Shown: positions 55,857 through 64,000 of the stretch, piece by piece
Numbering within the stretch: the stretch's first letter is position 1
How the letters are laid out: every line of letters starts with the position of its first letter
Source: Lactuca virosa
Taxonomy: Eukaryota > Streptophyta > Magnoliopsida > Asterales > Asteraceae
DNA: 64,000 bases
Direction: 5' to 3'
Assembly (NCBI GenBank): GCA_928212115.1
Contig: CAKMRJ010005745.1
Coordinates: 216,752,501-216,816,500, forward strand
Made by a program: the position numbers and the translations under genes
The notes under the pieces: generated by a model
Database searches by the model: none
Seen by the model: the letters and a program-made list of their open reading frames with translations, nothing else
Told to the model about the DNA's origin: nothing

Positions 55857-56094
55857 TGTAACATCCCGAACTTCGCCGGTATATTTCGAATCCATTCTCT
55901 TTATTTAATTGCCATTGTAGTCCCTAGAGTTGGTTGAGTTGGGCCATTAGAAGTATAAGTACTAAAGTTGCAACTTTAAGTCAGGAAGGAGTACGTTGAG
56001 CGTACATAAGGGTACGCTGAGCGTACTAGGCGCGCCCTAGTACGCTGGGCGTACTCATATCAGGAAGAAACCCTAATATTTAGGGTTTGGGGAC

Positions 56095-56102
56095 TATATA
56101 AA
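56095..56102 (+). promoter_or_regulatory. TATA box of Tekay-D
   Basis: TATATAAA in 'ggggactatataaacaccc', about 240 bases into the LTR, followed by a C/T-rich leader. Confidence 0.6.
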
Positions 56103-56967
56103 CACCCTTATGGATCATTTTCCCTGATTATCCTCAGCCTCCACTGCCTACATTCGTCCTCCCCAAAACCCTAGCTCTTCTTTGTTGGTGTAAGCTTATT
56201 TGGTGTGTTTTAGAGTGTTTCAAGAGGAAGGCATTGCATCCAAGTGTTGGAGAAGAAGATCAAGTTCATAGATCTGAAGTTAGTTTGTGCTCAAGAAGCT
56301 CCTAAAGGTATAAAGTTCCAAACTTTATCCTTATATGCTTAGATCTCATCATTTTACTTTATTAGAATCATTTCTTGTCCCAAAAGCCATAAATTGGTGC
56401 ATGTTGTGTTGTGGACGAAAAGAGTTGTCCTTCCAGGCTCTTGAAGGGACCTTGAGTGATAAAAATAAGGTCCCATAGGTTGTAGGTGTCCCATGCAAGA
56501 GAAATAAGGTCTTAATGGATTAAGACCAAGCATTAATGACTTTATGGATGTCCAAAGTGATAAAGTTCGTGACTTTATAAACCCTGGGCATGTTAGGCCT
56601 CTGGATCTGAGATTGGGACTTAAGTGCTTAAGCCATTAAGCAGTTAATAAGGTTTTGGCTAGTTATGGAGTACGCCCAGCGTAAATCCAGTACGCCCAAC
56701 GTACTGGGTCAACCACCCCGATGGTGGTCAACATCTGGTCGCGTACGCCTCGCGTACCAGAGGAGTACGCCCCGCGTACGTCCTCTGTTGGGCCATTGGC
56801 AATTGGGCTTCGGGTATTGGGCTGCTTACGGACTAAAGGGACTTGGGCCTTTGCTGTACTTAGTAAATAAGATGTTATGGGCCAGTTAGTGGTAGTGAAT
56901 CATGGGTTTAGGCCTAATAAGGAGATTGGGCCCAATTTAGTAAATTGGGCCAATAGTGGACTTTAGT

Positions 56968-57012
56968 AAATAATATACTTTGAGTACAAGTTTCCTTGTA
57001 CTTTTGCTTGTA
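56968..57012. repeat. 45-base direct repeat, left copy
   Basis: Identical over 45 bases to 61129-61173 (starts AAATAATATACTTTGAG, ends TTTTGCTTGTA). It flanks the Tekay-E fragment. Confidence 0.95.
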
Positions 57013-57455
57013 CATTTGGAGAATTTCGCGTACAGCTTCTCCGTCCTTAAGGTTTCCAGCACCGATCTCAAGTGCTGTCTATGATCTTCTTCACTTCTGG
57101 AATAGACAAGTATATCGTCGATGAATACGATTACGAACTTGTCCAGGAAGGAACGGCACACCCGATTCATCAGGTCCATGAATACCGCCGGTGCGTTGGT
57201 TAGGCCGAAGGGCATCACTACAAATTCGTAGTGACCATACCGAGTCCGAAATGCTGTCTTAGGAACATCATTCTCATGGACTCGCAGCTGATGGTACCCT
57301 GATCTTAGGTCTATTTTGGAAAAGTAATTGGCTCCTTGAAGTGATCGAAGAGGTCGTCGATTCGAGAAGAGGTAACGGTTTTTGACTGTGAGTTTGTTCA
57401 GCTCTCGATAATCGATGCACATCCGGAAGGATCCATCCTTCTTTTTCACAAACAA
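57013..57455 (-). pseudogene. Tekay-E reverse transcriptase, truncated
   Basis: MFVKKKDGSFRMCIDYRELN, KIDLRSGYHQLRVHENDVPK, GHYEFVVMPFGLTNAPAVFM and KFVIVFIDDILVYSR are intact, including all three catalytic Asp. It breaks off after LYAKFSKC; the following codons come from the 45-base repeat and Tekay-D LTR. The segment linking it to protease (57456-57672) is frameshifted. Confidence 0.92.
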
Positions 57456-57672
57456 GATCGGGGCTCCCCAGGGTGAGGAACTTGGTCTGATGAATCCTTT
57501 GCTGAGCAGCTCATTGAGCTGACTGGATAACTCCTACATTTTTGCCGGCGCTAGTCGGTATGGGGATTTAGTAGGGGGGTTGCTCAAGGATTAAGTCGAT
57601 GCGAAACTCGACTTGGCGTTCGGGAGGGATTCCCGGGAGATCTTCGGGAAAGACATCGGGAAAGTTGCAGAC

Positions 57673-59370
57673 TTAGGGGATGCTCTCGAGGTCTTTAACT
57701 TCCTGCTTCTCATTAATGACGTGGGCTAGGAATGCATAACACTCCTTTCGCAGGAGTTTCTGGGCCTTGATGTACGAAATGATACGAAAGTTTGAACTGG
57801 GTTTATCACCGTAAATCATGAGGGTTTCACCAAGGGAAAGGTTGAGATGGATAGCTTTTTCGTAACAAAGGATATCAGCATGATTGGGGATCAACCAATC
57901 CATGCCGATGATGACATCAAAGCTTTTTATGGAAACTGGCATAAGGTCGATAGGAAAAGAATGATCGTTCAAGGTAAGGGTACAACCTACGTATATCTCA
58001 TTAGTGCTCTCTTTCTCACTGTTAGCCACTCGACGGTAAAATGTTTCAGTTAGTGGTGGATGGTTATGTTTGAGAAGATGTTTGAATGCATGACTAACAA
58101 AACTTCTCTTCGCACCAGAATCGAAAAGAATGCATGCATAAAAGTTGTCGAGGAGGAACGTACCCGAAACAACTGTGGGATCTGCAACTGCCTCTTCTTG
58201 ACCCATCGTCAGTACTCTCCCCGTGCCACCTGCTGTTGTTGTCTTGGGGCAGTTTCTCTTATAGTGCCCGACTTCTCCACAACCATAACATGCTTGACCG
58301 ACGCCTGCTCCAGATGCTTGATTGGTTGGTTGGACTGGCGTCTTGCAAACTCGAGCTGTGTGCCCCTTTTTGCCACAGTTAGTGCATGAAATTTCACGAC
58401 ATGGGCCGAGATTATGATGGTAGTTACACTTGTCGCATCGAGGAAGGGTACCAGCATATTTACCGGTAGGTGCTTGAATGGCAGGAGCAGCGGCAGGAGT
58501 AGTAGCAGCGTGGACTGCCGCTGTTTGCTGTTTCTTTGAGGGCTCCTGTGAAGACTGGCCCTTCCGCTGCTTCCAAAACTTTCTTTTCTCACCACTCCCT
58601 TTTGCTGTCTCAGGAGCGGTTGCCACTTTATCAAGATCAACTCCATGATCTATGAGAGTCTGCGCCAGACACTTAGCGCTATCAAAGGTGTTTGGCCTAG
58701 CAACCAAGACATTTCCTTTGGTGGGTTGTGTCAGTCCCCATATGTATCTCTCAATCTTTTTGCTTTCCGGGGTGACCATTCCCGGACAAAGAAGTGTTAG
58801 GTCTTCAAACCTATAAATGTAGGCAGCAATGTCATATTCCTTCATCCTTAGGTTCCATAGTTCGTGCTCTAGTTTCTGCATCTCGCCCCGTTGGCAGTAC
58901 TCAGCTAGGATGAGTTCCTTTAAACTTTCCCAACCCATAGCATTTGCCACTGGCAGGGTTAGGGATTTGACACGACCATTCCACCAGGTCAGTGCCCTGT
59001 TGGCGAAAGTGCAAGCGGCGAATTTTACTTTGTTGGCTTCAGAACAGGAACATATTTCAAAAATGGACTCGATGTTTTCAAACCATTGAGTCAGGGCAAT
59101 GACACCTCCTTTTCCGTCGAAAGATGTGGGTTTCACATTCATGAAGTCCTTATAGGAGCACTCCTTCTGGTGTCCTTGACCACCTTCCTGATTTTGGGGA
59201 TGAGTACCACTTCCTTGCCCACCAGATCCGCCAGAATTTATTTGTGACATTGCGACAGCCACAACAGCAGTAACAGCTGCCTGGAACATAGCGGGATCAA
59301 ACTGAGGGGGCGGTGGTGGTGGTGGTGGAGTGTCGTCGTTTCTTCTGATAGGTCTTTTTCGGGGAGGCAT
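57673..59370 (-). pseudogene. Tekay-E gag-protease, one open frame of 565 codons
   Basis: The best preserved gag in the window. MPPRKRPIRRNDD and a Pro run, QFDPAMFQAAVTAVVAVAM, then the core FANRALTWWNGRVKSLTLPV, ELWNLRMKEYDIAAYIYRFE and ERYIWGLTQPTKGNV. Two intact knuckles: CTNCGKKGHTARVC and CYGCGEVGHYKRNC. TVVSGTFLLDNFYACILFD runs without interruption into the protease site DSGA, then SFDVIIGMDWLIPNHAD. The frame ends at 57673 before the RT linker. It shows the gag-protease junction with no intron. Confidence 0.92.
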
Positions 59371-59970
59371 CTTGTTCTAGAAACAATCAGGAAGAAGAGG
59401 ACGGTAAGTCCTCAAGATATATGAAACAAAATATATCTCGTCCTGATAATAAAGTGTTCTACCAAGCGATAAGCAAAGAAAGGTTACTAATGCAAGTAAG
59501 TCATCGCTAAGAAGCAAATAGGTAGCAACACTAGGAACGAATTTCTACAATGTATTCGGCTCTGGCTAAAATACTCCTACAATATTTTAAGTTGCATGTT
59601 TTGTTCTTTTGATACCTTGTTGAATGGATACTGGGTAAGTTTTTAGGCCTGTTGCAACACTAAAGTCACTCCCAAGCACATGTTGGTCATGTCTCGAATA
59701 AATATAGTTGATCAGGCTATATGACCCTAGACATGATTACATAACTGCCAGTTTAACCGCAGTGTTCAACATCCAAAATACTTTTGTTTTGTTCTACTCA
59801 TGATATTGTTTCTGGTATGTAGGTAGACTTTTATACTTTTGTAAAAATACTTATATTTTAAACGTATACTTTTAGTTCAGAGCACTTCGGCCCCTTTAGT
59901 GTTTATAGTGTGTATACCATGTAAGGTTCGGTATACTTAGTTCACTATAAACAATAGCTTGATACCAATC
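59371..59970 (-). other. Tekay-E leader and primer site
   Basis: About 600 bases without a gene. GCTTGATACCA at 59957-59967 is the complement of TGGTATCAAGC, one short step from the usual tRNA-Met site TGGTATCAGAGC, and lies three bases from the LTR. Confidence 0.75.
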
Positions 59971-61128
59971 TGTACACCCCAAAACCAAACGGCGGAAACG
60001 TTCTGGGTGGGGACGTTCATGTGTAGTTATCACAACAGTTGTATTCATAGTAAGCGAAGTAAACACAACCATTACATTATAATAAGAATATTTACATTGT
60101 TTGAAAGCATGGCTTATACATAACAGTATATAGCAAAAGTAAAAGACGTGACTCCAAAATGCTCCGTCTTCTCCAAAATTTGGCAAGAGTACCTGTCTAT
60201 TGTTGCCCTGAGAATACAAGTAGTTTTAAAATATCAGCATAAAGCAGGTGAGTTCATAAGCGTTTAGTTCTGGTGAAAGAAATGTTTTTTTGATCCTTTG
60301 AAAAGTGTTTCCAAGAAAATCATAATTTTTTCTTATGAAAGATGTTTGATTATCCATTCGTTATTTGTTTAACAGCCTGTTTTATGTAAGTTGAGTTATC
60401 CCAGGAAAATCCTATATTTTCCTTAAAGTTGATAGTTGGTTAACTGTTCTGGAATGAGGTGTACAAGTATCTACCATACTTGTATCGTTAGATGTAGTTT
60501 CCTTGAAAAACCCTGTTTGCTCTCTGTGAGGTGTATTAGCCTTATTACATAAATAAAACTAATAAAATAGGTAGTGAACTAGATCCTAAGGGTATTAATC
60601 AATCCCTTAGTAATCAAATCGGTTATTACTTTGAGGTTAGTTCACTTGTTTCATTATTAAAAAAGTAAATTTTTGCTATCTAGGTTGTGAGTGTTATAAC
60701 TGTACTTAGACTAGATATGGCACGTACGGGGCCAGTATCTTTTTACGACTTTGTCACCCCTGAACCTAACGGTCCCGCTTTAGCTGGCAGCGAAGGTACG
60801 GGATAGTCAGTCCCATATAGATCTATACACAACAGTCACGCTCTCCCTCCAGAGATTCTGGTTACAAGGGTTATTCCTACACTCTCGAATCGGGGGTGGA
60901 GGTTTACAAGGACGTGTCTCAAAACTTTAGCTAACAAATTTACAAGTAATAATACTGAAAATCCTGTTTATGTTTTGTATGAATCCTTTGCAAAATATCG
61001 CATTTTATGACATGATTCACAAGTTCCTTGCTTTAGTTTTGAAAACTGTTTCTACGTTTGATTTTTAATCGTTTGGTAAAACTATTTTCTGTGTTAAAAG
61101 CATACTGAACATATAAGTATTTTATACG
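59971..61128 (-). repeat. Tekay-E 5' LTR, inner 1.16 kb
   Basis: Starts TGTACACCCC on + and follows the same order as the Tekay-B LTR: 'ggcggaaacgt', 'tgagaatacaag', 'ggtgagttcataagc', 'tcacccc', 'acgctctccctcc', 'gtgtctcaaa'. It lacks the outer half with the real LTR end. Confidence 0.85.
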
Positions 61129-62010
61129 AAATAATATACTTTGAGTACAAGTTTCCTTGTACTTTTGCTTGTATATGGACCAACAAACGGGAATGGAATT
61201 AATGAGTTATGAGGACACTTAGTCAAGGAAGTAATGGTGGGTATTAACCTAATATTTATTATTATGTGACCGTTCGGGATTCCCGGTGAGACAGCGTCAG
61301 AGAATTACAGTATTCAGCACTACTTGTGAGGTGAGTTACCTCACTATACTAAGGGTCGAAGCACCAAGGCCGGCCCATTGGATATGTTATCCTAGAAGTG
61401 TTAGACTGTTGAGTATTGAGTTAGTGTTGCATGCTAGTGGTTATGCCAGTTGGTAGATTTGTAGGACTACCTGTGTTGTTATATGTTATCTGTATGCTCA
61501 GTAGTTAGATGCTCAGTAGTTATGTTATATGTTGATCTTTATGTGGGATGGGTTTGAGGATGTACTGCTTCATGCGGTGACCAACAACCCTGGGAGCATT
61601 CCAGATACGAGCTTGGGCCGATAGGCAATCCAGACTCGTACTGTGGGCTCGTGGCAATCCAGATGTGAGCTGTGGGCCCGGTAGGCAATCCAGACTCACA
61701 TTGTGGCCCAGGGGTAATCCAGTCTGTAAAGCGTGGACCCATACATGTTGTTATTTGTATATGTATTATGTGTAGTGTATCGGTATTTTGGGGAACTCAC
61801 TAAGCCTCGGGCTTACAGTTTCAGTTTATTGTTTCGGGTACATCAGGGGATCGCGGCAAGGCGAAGGCGTGGTCGTACAGCTCCTCATATTTATGTTTAT
61901 GTTTCTGGGATACTCTGATATTATACCTTTTGAAAACAAGTTTTGTAATAACTAATGGTTTTTGGATTGTTTAAAAAGTTTTAAATTGGCTTAATTTTAT
62001 GGGTGTTACA
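61129..62010 (+). repeat. Tekay-D 5' LTR, right arm
   Basis: Starts with the second copy of the 45-base repeat (61129-61173) and ends GGGTGTTACA before the primer site. It contains the minisatellite at 61590-61735 and the conserved GAACTCACTAAGC motif at 61793. Confidence 0.88.
61590..61735 (+). repeat. LTR minisatellite of Tekay-D
   Basis: About four units of 30-45 bases, '(g)gcaatccagactcgtactg' then 'tgggc(c)cg', degenerate at both ends. Same LTR position as the unrelated minisatellites of Tekay-A and Tekay-C. Confidence 0.7.
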
Positions 62011-62608
62011 AGTTTGGTATCAGAGCTTGGTTTGAGTGAATTGGGAGAACCTCTGTTACTCCAGTCTCAAATCAAGGAAATGATTTTCAAAATGATTTTT
62101 CAAAAGGTTTTCAAAATAAGTAAAGAGGGATGCAGGGTGTAACGACCAGCCGGAGCCAGTAAGTAGATCCCAAAATACCATAGGTATTTGATATTGCAGT
62201 GTTAGAACAGCATGCTAGAACTAGGCTAGGGATCTTCAGGAATTGCATGATAGAATTGCCTGAATGTATGATGCCTGATAGCCTAGGGTTTTCCTTATAT
62301 GAAATTGACATCATTACTGTAATTGCTTAGTGTATGCATCACGGCAGTACATAATTAAGATCTTATAGCATGAGAATGTTTGATTTAGCCTTATGTTCTG
62401 TTCTTATTTATTAGGGCTTAGGTAGGATTGGATATTCGAAAGTCTATAGGGTCCAGCGTTATGTACGGCTAGCATACACTAGTGTTGCAGGGTTGGTGAT
62501 AGTTTCATGGATGGGTGAGTTGTGTGAGGCCGGGAGGCCAGCTATGAGATATTCAGTATTGCTCTAGGAGTGAGGATTGAGCGCTTGCTAGATTATGTAT
62601 GTAGTTAG
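62011..62608 (+). other. Tekay-D primer site and leader with conserved splice donor
   Basis: TGGTATCAGAGC at 62015-62026. GTAAGT at 62159, in 'cggagccagtaagtagatccc', parallels 11806 of Tekay-A; following motifs ('gaacagcatgctagaa', 'ctaggctagggatctt') are also conserved. The gag start lies beyond the copia insertion at 62609. Confidence 0.75.
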
Positions 62609-64000
62609 TGTTGGGTTTTGAGCATTCTAACACTCCTAAGTGTACATGCAACCCTAAATACCTTGGATCTATGTTTTCTCTATTATACATGCAAATATGA
62701 ACTTTCCAAGGTATTCATCCTAACTAGCATAATAACATTGATTCATATGAATATATCAATTTAGAATTACATACCTCTTTGATGTAGAATGTCTTCATGA
62801 AGCTTGAGTGCCTAGTACCCCAAGTGTGACACCTCAAATGGTTCACACAACACCAAATACACTTGGAATAACTTGAGAGAACATCCACACTTCATGAAAA
62901 TCGGCTAGCCCTTATTATCACACATAGTCTAGTGGCCGATTTTGTCAACAATAAGATGCTTATATAGCTAGTGACAATTAGGGTAAACCCTAATTGTCAT
63001 GGCTTTCCATTTCCTTGGATCCATGGGTTCAAACATACCATGGAGCATACATAGAGCATCTTATGGGTTTTAGCCCAACTTGACAATCCATGGAGCATTA
63101 GCCCACTATACAAGTATGGGTAATTTACACAATCAACCCATATATTTAATTAGTCTTCTTTTGATCACTTAAATAATTCTAGATTAATTCTTGATCAATA
63201 CTAATTAAATAATCTTATTAATATATTATAACTTATAATAAATTAACAAACCTTAAGTGTCATTTCTTTCATTATAGTCTATCCAAATGCATGATGCCAT
63301 GCAACCCAAATGGACCATGCTGGGTCGGGTCAAGTCTTACCAATTATAGTTATGGACTTAGACATTAATCCAACAGTCTCCCACTTGGATAAGTCTAAAA
63401 CTATTATTGCGTATGACTTCAAGAACCGACTGGCAATCGTAGCTCTCAAAAGCTTCCGTTGAACTCTGACCTTGCCGATGATCTCTGACATTTGTCAACG
63501 ACTTGTCCATTAGATAAGTGATCATATATTCCTCCTTTCTAGATATCATATGGACTGAGACATGGATTATCAATCATTATCTCTGTCCATTTGTTGTTTC
63601 CCGATTTCCGATTTATGATGACTGACTGATTGAACAAATCAAATCAGTCCTGGCTTGGCCAAGGACTCACATGTGTCATCGCTAAATCATCGAGGGGCCC
63701 ATATATCGCTTTTATCCCGAAGGTAAAAGGAATGGATAAACTTCGCGACTCATATGGCTTGTTCTACTACTTGTTGAATCATACACAAAGACACGTTTTA
63801 TAACATCGAGTTACCAATGTGTTTTCGTGCAATCAATGTATAACCAACTCATAGTAACAACTCATATCTCTAGGTTTGAAGAATATAAGATATTATCGTC
63901 TCATGATCACTCGTGATAAAATCCATGAAGTGATTCAAATGAGCGTGGGTTGAATCCAATACTCAGAACTTATGACCACTCATGAGTGTTGTAGCACCAC
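62609..64000 (-). mobile_element. Copia element on -, 3' end (LTR and 3' untranslated region)
   Basis: LTR 62609-63375 (TGTTGGGTTTTG to TAATCCAACA on +), then the purine tract as GTCTCCCACTT, then about 620 bases matching the reverse of the 3' region before 20644. It is inserted in the Tekay-D leader; the left flank is GTTAG. RNase H and the rest lie beyond the window. The LTR retains TATATAAG on the minus strand (62959-62966) and the AAAATCGGC/GCCGATTTT pair. Confidence 0.88.

Larger units (their letters stand above)
55857..57012 (+). repeat. Tekay-D 5' LTR, left arm
   Basis: Starts TGTAACATCCCG after GGTTG. It contains seven palindromes of the type GTACGCNNNGCGTAC (55990-56060 and 56668-56785), TATATAAA at 56095 and several 'aaagttccaaacttta' motifs. 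It ends in the first copy of the 45-base direct repeat (56968-57012). Confidence 0.85.
57013..61128 (-). mobile_element. Tekay-E: chromovirus fragment truncated at both ends
   Basis: Right to left: partial 5' LTR (59971-61128), primer site, leader, gag-protease, and RT to just past FIDD. RNase H, integrase, 3' LTR and the outer part of the 5' LTR are absent. Both ends are internal to the element, and the block is flanked by a 45-base duplication of Tekay-D LTR sequence, unlike a 5-bp integrase duplication. Confidence 0.85.

Noticed and set aside
55312..55895. Several overlapping frames on both strands rich in Arg, Pro and Ser
   Set aside because: GC-rich LTR leader giving open frames by composition; none is conserved in the other Tekay LTRs.

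Overview
The window looks like a repeat-dense, intergenic stretch of a large plant nuclear genome. Almost all recognisable coding capacity belongs to LTR retrotransposons: Ty3/gypsy chromoviruses of the Tekay/Del type (gag with CCHC knuckles, DSG protease, RT, RNase H, integrase with a C-terminal chromodomain, tRNA-Met-type primer sites) and Ty1/copia elements. Spacers are AT-rich and hold MITE-sized DNA transposons. LTRs full of the palindrome CTCG(A/G)CGAG recall lettuce-type Asteraceae repeats from memory; that assignment is tentative. No tRNA, rRNA or CRISPR was seen.

Layout. 1-111: LTR scrap. 112-19227: Tekay element on + ('Tekay-A'), its 5' LTR truncated and split by a complete Tekay on - ('Tekay-B', 425-10598, LTRs of about 2.3 kb, 5-bp duplication GACTC). 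Tekay-A sits in the RNase H of a + copia (19228-21407). That copia sits in the RNase H of another Tekay-like element ('Tekay-C', 21408-25391), which sits in the RNase H of a - copia (25392-28138). This is a five-level nest, seen from one side only. 28139-54940: AT-rich DNA with a hAT-like end, MULE-, PIF/Harbinger- and hAT-type non-autonomous elements, two MITEs embedded in (TA)n, a Helitron 3' end, a large foldback array, fragments of host genes (GRF zinc finger, WPP-interacting-like, chloroplast-RRM-like), and three copies of an unrecognised small membrane-protein gene, one of them intact (42227-42703, -). 54941-64000: a second nest, with an LTR scrap, the LTR of Tekay-D (+, 55857-62010) split by a doubly truncated Tekay on - ('Tekay-E', 57013-61128) flanked by an exact 45-bp direct repeat, and a - copia (62609 to the window end) of the same family as the one at 20645.

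Most notable. (1) Tekay-A has a 67-nt GT...AG, AT-rich insertion exactly at the gag-protease junction. Removing it joins the gag frame to the protease frame; retaining it ends gag 36 codons later. This is a candidate regulatory intron in a chromovirus. Tekay-B and Tekay-E lack it. (2) A GTAAGT donor is conserved at the same place in the leaders of Tekay-A and Tekay-D, and in Tekay-A a TTTTCAG acceptor abuts the gag ATG. (3) Different Tekay families carry arrays of short palindromes with different cores in comparable LTR positions. (4) The 45-bp duplication around Tekay-E suggests DNA-repair capture rather than integration.

Caveat: coding regions contain many frameshifts, and the Tekay-B LTR pair differs by many 1-nt indels, so some lesions could be assembly errors. 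Coordinates of repeats and element ends were read by eye; no searches or folding were run.
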